DNA from: Paraphoma chrysanthemicola
Taxonomy: Eukaryota > Ascomycota > Dothideomycetes > Pleosporales > Phaeosphaeriaceae
NCBI GenBank assembly: GCA_020744225.1
Contig: JAGMWG010000005.1
Coordinates: 1,922,001-1,986,000, forward strand
Direction: 5' to 3'
Length of the DNA stretch: 64,000 bases
The translations under genes were made by a program, and so were the position numbers. Below are positions 35,086-44,779 of the stretch, piece after piece. Every line of letters starts with the position of its first letter. Positions within the stretch are counted from its first letter, which is position 1. The notes under the pieces are model-generated. The model saw only the letters and a program-made list of their open reading frames with translations. It made no database searches and was not told the DNA's origin.

Positions 35086-35883
35086 ATGGCCACTCCAACA
35101 CCAACCTTCATCTTCATCCCAGGAGCATGGTGCCCCTCCACCTACTTCGAGAAGGTAACAGCCCTGCTCTCCTCGCAGAACTACAAATCACAAGCCCTGG
35201 AACTTCCTTCCATAGATCAGTCTCTCCGCGCTCAAGGCAAAGCACCAGGTCTCTACGATGACGCCACGTACGTGCGCAACGTCGTTGTCAAGGAACTCGA
35301 CGCCGGCCAGGACGTCGTCTTGATAGGGAGTTCGTACGGCGGCGCCGTCGCGATGGAAGCATGCAAAGGTATCACAGCTTCTGAGCGTGTGAGCTCCGGG
35401 GACGGGGGAGGCCAAGTCAAGCACCTCGTGCTGTTGGGTACATTACTTTGCGATGAAGGCTTTTCTGTGAAAAAGGACATGGAAGGTGGAAACATGCCAA
35501 TCGATCTATCCGCTGCTGGCATCGCTGCAAACCCGTGGCTCGAAGCGTTCCCACCAGCCATAGCAGGTGCCGTGCTGTGCGGCTCGCTGCCGAAAGACGA
35601 GCAGGAGAAATATGGCGCGATGGGCAAGGCGTTTAGTGCGCAGACGTTTGTGGAAGAATTGACGTTTGCGGCGTGGAAGGTTGTGCCGACGACGTTGGTG
35701 GTTGGTAGTAAGGATGTGACGCTGAGTCCGGAGAAGCAACTTGATTTCTTTGACAAGGCGGTGGAGAAAGGGGAAGCGGAGTTGAAGAAGGTCGTGATTG
35801 AGGGAGGAGATCATTTGACCATGTTGAGTAACCCAGAGGAGGTAGTCAAGGTATGTCTGGAGGCTGCTGGGACCAGTGTATGA
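35086..35883 (+). CDS. Alpha/beta hydrolase (esterase-like), intronless
   Basis: A single exon of 265 aa. The fold opens with FIFIPGAWCPSTYFEKV, which supplies the oxyanion hole. The nucleophile elbow is GSSYGG (Ser91). The acid is in VVGSKDVTLSPEKQ and the His in EGGDHLTMLSNPEEV. The pattern is that of the AB-hydrolase_6 / EstC-like group common in fungi and bacteria, often salicylate-methylesterase-like. There is no signal peptide, so it should be cytosolic. The substrate is unknown. The start has a good context and a TATA-like box about 105 bases upstream. It converges on the Arb2 gene, with 206 bases between stop codons. Confidence 0.88.
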   Translation: MATPTPTFIFIPGAWCPSTYFEKVTALLSSQNYKSQALELPSIDQSLRAQGKAPGLYDDATYVRNVVVKELDAGQDVVLIGSSYGGAVAMEACKGITASERVSSGDGGGQVKHLVLLGTLLCDEGFSVKKDMEGGNMPIDLSAAGIAANPWLEAFPPAIAGAVLCGSLPKDEQEKYGAMGKAFSAQTFVEELTFAAWKVVPTTLVVGSKDVTLSPEKQLDFFDKAVEKGEAELKKVVIEGGDHLTMLSNPEEVVKVCLEAAGTSV

Positions 35884-36089
35884 GGAAATCAATTCATATT
35901 TAGGACCATGAATAAGTCTAGTCAAGTTCAAAGGCAAAGCCATTGAGTAGGTTCCGATAGCTAGAGCGGCGTACTCCGTGACATGCGGCAATTTTATCGC
36001 TGAGCGACAAGACCACACTCCAACTCAACGTGCACCCCGCCATGCACCAATTACCTCGCCCTACTCAGCCGTCCATATCACCTTTCCCG

Positions 36090-38030
36090 CTAGACTAACT
36101 TGGCCAACTCCTCCTCCGCCGTATCACCCAATCCTGCCGCTTTCAATAACTCACTGTCCACCATTGTACCCGCAAACGCCACCTTCGGTCCTTCCTTCTG
36201 CGGCTTCCAGTTCTCGCGCTGCTCTGACGCCTCGCCAGCCGTCAAGCCACCAGTTGCCAACGCCTTTTCCAGCAGCTTCTCAATCTTGGCTTCCTGGACG
36301 GCGATGCGGTGGACCAGCTTCTCACGACCTGATGCCAGCTCTGACACGTTTGATGGACAGGCTGACAAGGCGAGCCGCATGTCCTGTAGCTTCTCCTTTG
36401 CTTCGTCAACTTCCATTTGCTCGGGAGTCATTTCAGCGGCAAGGGATGAGAAGCCACCGAAGTCGGGATTCTCCGGGTCAAGCGCGAGGGGAGCGTCGGG
36501 CGTTGGCAGAGGAGCTTCGGTGTAGGTTGACATGTTTGGGTTGCGGTAGTCCTCAGGGTCTTGGGCGACTTCCTCGAAGAATTTGAGCACGGCTTGCTGG
36601 ACAGCGGGGTTGGTGAAGATGCATTCTCCAGCAGACTCTGGGCCGCCGGCGAAGGTAGGACAAATGGCGCCTTGACCGCTGGCCCATAACGTGTCTGTGT
36701 CAGAGGAAGCGGAAGATGGTACTTCTTTCTGAGCAGGAGTCGCGCTGACTGTGAGGCGATGCATGGCTTTGACGACGCCGGACAGAGCGCCCGGAATCTG
36801 GACGTTCTCATTCCACGCATTGTGCTCTACAACCCTCTCAGGCGCCGGACTCCGCTCGGCTGACGTTCCATCGGCCTCTTTGTAGTAGCCCTCTGGGACC
36901 TCAGTACATTTGTTGGGGTCGTTCGTCAAGTCGGAGTACCTCCACTCGCGAGCGCGCTGATGAAGGAAGGCTCGCAACGTGGGGTTCTTGACTTGGGAGT
37001 CATCGATGAGTGAGTGTATCAGTGCCATGGCGGTAATACGAGAACCATAATGGTCGACTAAACTCGTCAGTAGGGTACGTAGAGACAAACACAAGTAGCA
37101 CTTACAGTCTTCGTCCAGGATTCTCAGCAAATTGTCCGTTCCACCCTCGATTGCGATGACATAGATTTCTGCCTCCGGTGAAACTCGATCTTTCTTGTAG
37201 AGCACGGAATCGAAAACGCATTTCATATGTTCCTTGGCATCGCGATGACCAGGAATGCTGTTCTCTTCTTGGTGGAGCCGAATCATATCGTGCGCAATCG
37301 ACTTGCGTGGCATAGCCGACCAGCTGCGCAGAGTCATAGCCTGATTATATCTGTGTGAGTAGAGTAATTGTCCGGTGTTCAGTACCACCAGTGCAGGTGT
37401 GTCATCGTCGTCCTTGATACCGTTGCCGTCTTCGAAGATGTTGTCGTACTTGGAGGCGTCGTCACCTGTGCTCGATCGCCTGATGAGTTCCTTCACAAAA
37501 TTGACGGCAGTACCTCCATTGATTCCAAGCTCTCGCTGTAGCTGGCGGTACGCGAGGATACCTAGATCCTGGATGGCATCGTTCACAATGACGATGATGC
37601 GCTTGCGGTTCTTGAGGACTTCTGGCGAGGGCGCAAGGATTGGTACATGCGGACCGAACGGTTTTGTTGTTGTGAGTCCAGGAAGGTAGATGTGATTGAT
37701 ACCAAGGGCGGACAGGCGCTTCTCCATTTCTTGCCGCGCGCATGCTGAGCACTATCAGCGAGTTTTTATTCACGAGGCGGTCGATACTTACTGTACATGG
37801 CCTCTCTCCGTACCTCATTGTGGCGCTCGTTGTTGGTAGAATGAAACACGTACTGCTTCTCCGGTGCTTCGATCATGCGGATGTGACCTAGACTGTTCAC
37901 GAAGAAGCTAAGAGACGTGAGTATGCTTGCGCACGGCGTTCCTGTCATGTTCCCATCCTTACCCGAGAGCCTTGAGGTCGGCTGGATATGACGCGTCCGG
38001 ATCTATAGTGGCCTCTTGACGGCGGAACAT
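36090..38030 (-). CDS. Arb2-domain protein (argonaute-binding protein 2-like)
   Basis: Four exons, complement(join(36090..37057,37106..37744,37792..37907,37963..38030)), give 596 aa. The N-terminal Arb2 domain (about 1-290) begins MFRRQEATIDPD, then LGFFVNSLGHIRMIEAPEKQ, FHSTNNERHNEVRREAMY, IYVIAIEGGTDNLL and HYGSRITAMALIHS. The C-terminal half is disordered, with a coiled stretch near 500-545. S. pombe Arb2 belongs to the ARC complex, which chaperones argonaute for small-RNA heterochromatin; other members are FAM172A-like. The third intron is 48 bases, stop-free and divisible by three, so a plain ORF reads through it (adding residues around KCYLCLSLRTLL). Splicing gives DEDFDHYGSRI. Whether this fungus uses it in RNA silencing is not shown here. 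Confidence 0.88.
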
Positions 38031-38387
38031 GATTTCGTTGGCCCTTGATGGATACTGCTATGATTTGATAAATCTATAGCTAGTCGTAAGCTGACTCCCG
38101 TAGGTAGGCCGGCGTTGTTAGCCTCTTGACTGTCGAAAGGAAGGGTTCGAGGCTGCCGTGCAGGTTATATGACTAGAGCTATTGGGCGGTGGGTAGCCGC
38201 TGTTTGTGCCTGCTGTGAGTGGTGAGAGCAGCCTGAGAAGGCAGGAGCAACCTGTCCTGAGGTCCAGAGGCAAGGCGCGTGGTAATTTCATCGCTTTATT
38301 GTACTTCGTGTGCAAACGCCGCCCTATGCCAGACTCATGTCGTGGTAATATACACATGTTACAAAAACTCCTCCTCAGTGCCATCCA
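38031..38387. other. Intergenic, 357 bases
   Basis: Promoter of the Arb2 gene and 3' flank of the uS14m gene, both read on the minus strand. Nothing else seen. Confidence 0.4.
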
Positions 38388-38828
38388 CTACCAACTTGCT
38401 TTCCTCACCCCCGGCAGGTTCCCAGCGAGCGCGTTGATTCGGAATTGGTACTACAAAGATGTCAGCCGTAGTTTATGCAAGGCAACATGATGCTCCTCAC
38501 TCTTCCTAGCCTGAAGTCGCTGAAAACACCGCGCCCTTTGCCTCCCATTATACACCTGTTCTTGATCTGTGTGAAGCGGGTGTAGCAGTGCATTTGCGAC
38601 AGCTGCAGCTGGGCCTGTGCGCGAACTCTTTGCGGGAGTGTGGTGTTGCGGATGATGTGTCGGAGTGCTTGTCTAGCTGATGTTAGCATACATCCATAGT
38701 GTGAAGAGGTCGTATGCTTACCGTTCTGGCTCATTCTCCATGTACACCTTTCGCTTGGTGTGGTCGCGAATGTTGCGGATCTTCGAGAAGCATCCGATGT
38801 CGAGCTTTGCCGCGCGGAATTGAGACAT
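38388..38828 (-). CDS. MRP2: Mitochondrial small-subunit ribosomal protein uS14m
   Basis: Three exons, complement(join(38388..38450,38501..38672,38722..38828)), give 113 aa. Introns are 49 and 50 bases with GTAAGC and GTGAGG donors. The protein starts MSQFRAAKLDIGCFSKIRNIRDHTKR. It continues through LRHIIRNTTLPQRVRAQAQ and RCIMGGKGRGVFSDFRLGR and ends GVRKASW, the conserved uS14 C-terminus that contacts rRNA. Length matches yeast Mrp2 (about 115 aa). There is no zinc-binding Cys quartet, as is usual for mitochondrial forms. The last exon has only 20 codons but carries the family ending, which confirms the splice. It diverges from the UFL1-like gene. Confidence 0.94.
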
Positions 38829-39142
38829 GATGGCGCTGTTGTGGTCGCAATGGCTGCACTGAGATAATTGTCGATGATCCGACGATGAGGTTCAGATGGC
38901 GGCTGGGCGGTGAGCCGCGGCGGGCAGAATTCTTTGGTTCGCCGACCGACCTGCACTCAGTCATCAACGCCACAACTACGGTTTACGAGTACTCACTTAC
39001 AAAAAATGCTCGACCGACCCAAAACTTTTCAATCTTCTATTCTGTACTCCGCAGAATACCTCGCGAGGCCTCCAACTTGATATTCTCAACTCCTCTTTTC
39101 TTATATCCCGATCTCCAGCCCTCTGATTGTGACGCTACCAAA
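38829..39142. promoter_or_regulatory. Divergent promoter, uS14m / UFL1-like
   Basis: 314 bases separate the two start codons. The UFL1-side leader is C/T-rich (about 39060-39140). The frame of the UFL1-like protein stays open upstream but lacks an ATG before 39143. Confidence 0.5.
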
Positions 39143-41223
39143 ATGTTCTCAGGCGAGGACGTACGCGAGGTTCTTGGATTGTTTCCTCCACCCGTTGGGC
39201 ACATTGCGCCACTCCCCTCATTAGTTCAAGGTGTTGACGGCCTGAGCCTTGTCACCCTCAGCCACCTCCAGCAAGCGTTTGAGAGAACCATAACCCAAGG
39301 TATGCATCATTTGACGCAGCCTCCAACACTCACTAAATGTACTCCAGCATCTTCGCGTCTCTCAATATCAGACTTGTCTCAGCAGCTCAATGTTGGGCAT
39401 GATGTGATTACAACACTTGTCCACAGTCAACCTGAACTGGCTTTGCTCAGCGATGGTGGAGACCAGGTCATCCCAAAAGTCGAAAGAGATGGTATCATTG
39501 GATCTCTTCAAGAAGTCTTATCAAATGGCCTAGTCTCGAAGAAAGAATTTGCACAACAAGCTCAGATTGATACCAAAAGTGTCGAACGACTTGTTGGTCT
39601 TCAAGAACAACTCGTGCACTATGATAACCATGTTTGCACTGAAACGTACGAGACTATGCTTTCCGAGTACATCTCACGTGAAATCGACGCCGTTATTGGA
39701 AACCAGTAGTGAGTTATTGTCAACTACATCATCGTTCACAAACACTAAGCGTGATCAACAGCAACACAGATATATATGCTCGCGACCTCGAACAAATGCC
39801 AGGATCACCGCCTCAATGGCTGGTTTTGAGCCATCTTCAACGCCTCGTTGAATCGAGACAATTAGGCGACGAGGTTTTCGTGCTTGAACTTCCCGAGTGG
39901 ATCCGCGTCCAGTCCTGGCACTTTCGAGCAAATAATATACAGGCCTGGGCCATGCGTCTACTCTCTGGTGAACTAGCATACATAGACCTGGAGGTTCTCC
40001 TGAGTTGTTGGAGAAGCATACTCTATGACTCCATTGACGGCGTGCTGAGCGACTTTCGGACACTAGAAGGCGTTGAAGTTGTCGAGACATTCGCGTTCTC
40101 AGAACGCTGGATCTCCAAGCTTGTCGATCAGAAAGTGCGAAGCATCCATTACAAAGACGTAGGCGCAGTAGATGTAGCGAAGGATCTGGGCGAGAAGATC
40201 CAACACGGCGAGAACTCGGCCTTCGCACCCGGAGGCTATGGGCACCCGCATCGCATATTCCCCGAAAGACTATATGGGAATGTAGTGCGCATGGTGGAGC
40301 AGTCTATTGAGGCTGCGCTGGCGGAGAAGCCATTTTCGCAATATCACCGATTCGGCACCATCGTCCTCACCGACGAGCAACACGTCAAAGAGCGAGAGGG
40401 GCTTATCGAGAGCGCAAAGCAGGGCGCAGCCGCACAATGGGAGCAACTCAAAGAGAAGCATGAGCACGAACTCAAATTCACAGTCTCAAGTGCACCCGAT
40501 GCGTCCGACATTTCAACATCAGTGCAAGAAGCTCTTCTCAAGGAAAAGCCAACACAAAAAGCATGCGACGACAAATTCTGGAGCACAATCGCCGAGTTCG
40601 AAGCACAAAACGAATCTGCGTTCGCGACATTCTGGACTGATCGCGTCATCTCACGAGCCCACACCTACAACGCAGGCCTACCTGCGATCACAGACCAGAA
40701 GCTCCATGACCAACTAGCCGAGCTCCTCGCCACATACATCCAGAAAGAACTCATTCCAGAGAGCATCTCCAAAGCGCGCTCACAAGGCCTAGGCCTAAGT
40801 CGGCGAACCAAGAAGAACATGTCAAAACTCGAAAGCACACTTCCCACAGCAAAAGACCTCCCAAGCCTCCTCAGCACCATCGACAAATTCACCACAAAAC
40901 AAACTATCTCCACACCATCTCCAGACCAGGTTTCCGACTACAAATCCTCCATGCTACAAGACCTCCGCCGCCGCATGGCCAAACACCAAAAATCATCCGA
41001 CGGCCCAGTCCTCTTCCTCACACTCGTCGTCATACTATTTGCAAAACACAACGATGGGATAGTCTACGCGACGGGAAAGTATGCGCCCAAGGTCTTGAAA
41101 TTGCTGAAGGGCAAGATGGAGGCGGATGAGTATGAGAAGGTGGAGAAGTGGAAAGAGGGCGCGAAGACGGGGACGTTGAGTGGTGAGGATAGAGAGGGGA
41201 TGAGGAGCATGGCTGAGGCGTAG
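39143..41223 (+). CDS. UFL1-like protein (E3 UFM1-protein ligase 1 family)
   Basis: Three exons, join(39143..39299,39348..39708,39762..41223), give 659 aa. The first intron is 48 bases, stop-free, with a GTATGC donor and a CTCCAG acceptor; without splicing the protein gains 16 residues. The N-terminal third is a run of winged-helix-like units (RLSISDLSQQLNVGHDVITT, ERDGIIGSLQEVLSNGLVSKKEFAQQ), as in UFL1. After DIYARDL the middle matches the UFL1 order: GDEVFVLELPEWI, then a Val/Leu strand with GTIVLTDEQHVKE and a Gln/Glu helix. The C-terminal block (GPVLFLTLVVILF, YATGKYAPKVLKLLKGKM) parallels the end of animal UFL1. UFL1 is a scaffold ligase that attaches UFM1 to ribosomal uL26 at the ER with DDRGK1. 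It has no catalytic Cys. The assignment rests on recalled patterns, not an alignment. Confidence 0.7.
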
Positions 41224-41778
41224 ATGTGAATTGAGGAGAGGGGAAGGGGTATATGCACAGAGCGATGGGGTATGATGGGAGTAGTAATTACTGTGGTAAC
41301 CGTCGCTGTGACCTGGACATTGGGGTTCATCGAAGCGGCAAATGCCTTGTAGCGCAGCGTATGTGTTATTTAAAGACTTCCGTGTCTTGACAGAAATTCG
41401 GCGTGCATAGCAAGAAGTGAAGGAATGCTTGCCTATCCGCTCAGAAAGTCGTAACGATTACTTGTTTGTATTCTCAATTACATGTCGTGCAGGAATCTCC
41501 ATCATACGATGCAAGCTCGGTTATGAGCGTACCCGAGCAACACGATTCAAGCATACAAGTTGTTTATAGATTTACGAGTGTTTAGGTCCTTGGTATACCT
41601 CTCCCTCGGTCTCGCAGACCGTTGGACTAAAATCATGCCACCGACTTATCTAGGCATACGTCGTTTTCACGGAAGAGTCCGCGACGGCGGCATTTCCATC
41701 TGCACTACCGTTAACACTACTACTAGGCACAGCCTGCGATCGTGCTCCAGTGACAAGGTCACACCGGCAAGTCTAGAC

Positions 41779-42049
41779 ATGAAGTCGGGTGTGCCGGATG
41801 TGTTTGCGAGTGATTGGTCGCCAACCGACCCACATCCGATTGGCGATGGAACGTACGGCGCTTTGAACGGGGCGTGTGGACCTTTGAAAAGCTTGTGTGA
41901 ACTGCAAAAACACCAATAACGAAGGACCCTTATATGCGCGATGATGTCAGTATAGCAATGTGAAGCCCGCGCAGACAGCCGAGTTTCAGGTTGTCAACGA
42001 CAACAAAGAGGCCGAGTTCGCGCCGTGGGAAGGAAGAGCTGGGTTGTGA
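41779..42049 (+). CDS. Weak candidate small gene (69 aa, unknown)
   Basis: A possible two-exon model, join(41779..41894,41956..42049), runs MKSGVPDVFASDW.. to ..EFAPWEGRAGL and stop. The junction keeps the frame, but the donor is GTGTGA and there is no family match or strong start context. It is listed because both parts have even, protein-like composition. Confidence 0.18.
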
Positions 42050-44014
42050 TCATCCGAGGATGATGAGGTTGCTGCCCAACAGGATGGTTGGTGCTTGATG
42101 TGCAATTCCGCGAGTTTTCAGACCTCACCGCTTTTGTCGTCTTCTGAGAAACGGCCCATTGGAACGCAAGGGATGAAGTCGCACTGGGTGAATTGCGATA
42201 GCCGAGCTCATGCTTTGAAAACGCGAGAGGCTACCAGAGGCAGGGATGAGCTATGTGCAGGTAATGTAGACCCTGGCCTGTGTGAGGCTGCACGGGTTGA
42301 AGCGATACGCTCCCTCTCAAGTGGCTTCTGTCAGACAAACCTTTAGCGAGCCCGCGAACCCCACGGGGCGCTGCTGCTTGCTCGGCTAAATCTAGCGGTG
42401 AGTGTCTAACAAAGCCGAAGCATGCCACATGTTGTCGCACGGCAGTCATCCAGAGGCATCTCAAATATCATGGACCGCAACTGATGATGGGTTGATGAGG
42501 AGTCTAGCAGGGCCTAGGTCGGGACGAAACTCGGAACAAAGAGTACGCGCTTGCGGGCAACACATCTGCAGCGTCGAGCGTAGAAGTGGTGTGCAGTGAC
42601 TAGCTCGTCTAAGTAGGCGTGGTAGTCTCATCGTGAGAGTGCCAAGCATTGCGAGTTTGGTGTTGCGGGGCACTCGACGTCCGGCGTGCAGGGATCGCGC
42701 GATTGTGAATTCCTTTTGGTCACAAAAAGGCAGGTCCAGGATTTGACGCTATCGGACGGTACGACGCTTGACGGTCGCCTCCACAACGTGTCTTGAGCCT
42801 CAGATGGACGTTCGCATTTTGGATGAGACAGTATGTGGAGCCGCGACTCAAATGGAAGCGCAGTGTGCGACATGATGCCCAATGGCCTTGCTTGTGTGGA
42901 CTCCAGCGCTGCTGGTGGGATGTCATCTCGCAGCACATGCCCACGCTGTCAAGATGGGTGCGCGTGGATCCTTGTCGTGTCTTTCGGTCCGTGTAAGGCG
43001 GCCAAGCCAGAAACGTCTGGCGTCGCTCCGGTTAGCGGAGAAGGATTGGAGGGGTGCGGCGCTACCATGTTGTCTGAGGCCTTGTGCGACTCCATGCACG
43101 TATCAGCTCGCAGCCCCGCGATAGCCGCAAAATTGTGTCGAGCAGCCATGTCTTTGGTCCAAAGTCAGATGAGCACCACCAGATATTCGTAACGAAGACA
43201 CCTGATCAGCGCCGACGACATTAGCATTGGCTTAAGGGTATCGCGGGCACAGAGTTAAGGTTCGGAGAGCACGGTAAACGCGGAAGGGTCCAGTTAGCCG
43301 GTGTTGCGCACGCAGTCCAGCAATCTCTTAGGTGCGCCACGCGATGTAATTCACGGACAGTCGCTGCGAACAGGGCGATGCCGATGGATGATCTGTCTGC
43401 TCCTGCCAGCGCGGTCCTTCTCTCGCACTGTCGTCGAGCGGCGCGGTGAGCAAGCGTTCATTGCCGTGCAGGATGGCGTCAGGCTGGTGCAGGCTATCTG
43501 CTGTTTTCGTCCCATATTGGCCCGAGCGACAAGCGTCGAATCTGGTGGTTAGCCGCCATGCAAGTCATGCTCGGCACGCTCGCAACCCTTACAGAGAGAT
43601 AGTCGCAAGTATTTTCCTGCGACGTGCCTCTGGAGCGGTGGTGGTGTGCTCTTACAGCAGTCGAGCGCATCGCTGCTGGCAGTGACGGCCCGAGACTGTC
43701 AACGAGGTAATATAACAGGGCGCATCGCGCTGGGCAGCGGCCACCAACTTGGATGAGGCGTAGTGATCACCGTTCGCACAGGGCAAAGATACTCGAGTTG
43801 ATGTCGAGCACCGTGCGAGATCCGAGCGCTCGGACATGCAACAAGGGTGCTGGGAAAGACGAGCGACGAGGGTCTGCTAGCGTGGGTCGCACTTGCCAAT
43901 CATGCACCCAGGGTCTCTTTCTCTTCGACCACGCCGACAACCTCCCCATGCTGTCCATGATGCGCCCATTGTCTTTGGGCTGCTCCCCCGTGCCTCGCAC
44001 ATCCTGACTGTCTT

Positions 44015-44035
44015 CAGCAGCAGCAGTAGTAGTAG
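44015..44035. repeat. Short trinucleotide repeat (CAG)4(TAG)3
   Basis: Four CAG units run straight into three TAG units in the non-coding gap. It is visible directly and is too short to mean much. Confidence 0.6.
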
Positions 44036-44779
44036 TGGTCTGTTTTCTTGACGCTCGTCGCAGTGTGCTGAGAACAGACGCGTCCCAACGCGGCATCCCG
44101 GCGCCGTTCTAATCTCCCCCGACGGCTCTTCCTTCCCCACCAGGTTGCTGCACTTTTCCAACCCTCTGTTTTTGTTGTTATCCACGGCGACACGCCCCCG
44201 TCCCCTTTCGCGCTGCCGCCTCTCATTTGCGTCCGCCAGTGTGTGTGCGTGCGACAGGCCTTTTTTTTTTCCTGGCCAGTATAATCCTACCCCGGCGCTC
44301 TCGGCGTGTGTTGCATATCGCAGCTGCACCTCTCTTTGGCTTACCAGCACGCCTCTTGGCTGGCTCGTTCTGTGCTACCGCCCGCCGCCAGTGGGCTCAT
44401 TTCCCTCCGCCGGCGCTGCATATTATCTGCTCCTGTCCGCCGCCGGTCGCTCGTCACCTAGGTCTCTCTGCCTAGGGCACCTGGAGGCTCTCCGTCAAAG
44501 TGGTAAGAACGAGTCGTCCAAAACACCCCACCTGCCAAGACCCATTCCCGCCGTGACTGCCCTGCACCATCTGCAACACTACACTGTTCAACGCTGACCA
44601 TGCGAAGCACCAGCCCGCTGTGTCCAACAGCATAGGCGCGCTGTGACCCCTCCGCGACAGGAAGCACTCTCCTTGCCGCAAAGTCCCCCCACAGCCTGCT
44701 TCAACGCGGCTCTCCTCAGCGCTCACCACCCAAGATCTGCGAAGCCCTATATGCAGCCGTCGTCTGCCAGCCACATATC

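Larger units (their letters stand above)
41224..44779. other. Large intergenic region, 3.6 kb
   Basis: This is the longest gap in the window. It holds the UFL1 3' flank, one weak small-gene candidate (41779-42049), a short trinucleotide repeat (44015-44035) and, from about 44100, a C/T-rich leader with a T10 run near 44262 that belongs to the LRR gene. Otherwise frames are short and look non-coding. Confidence 0.4.
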
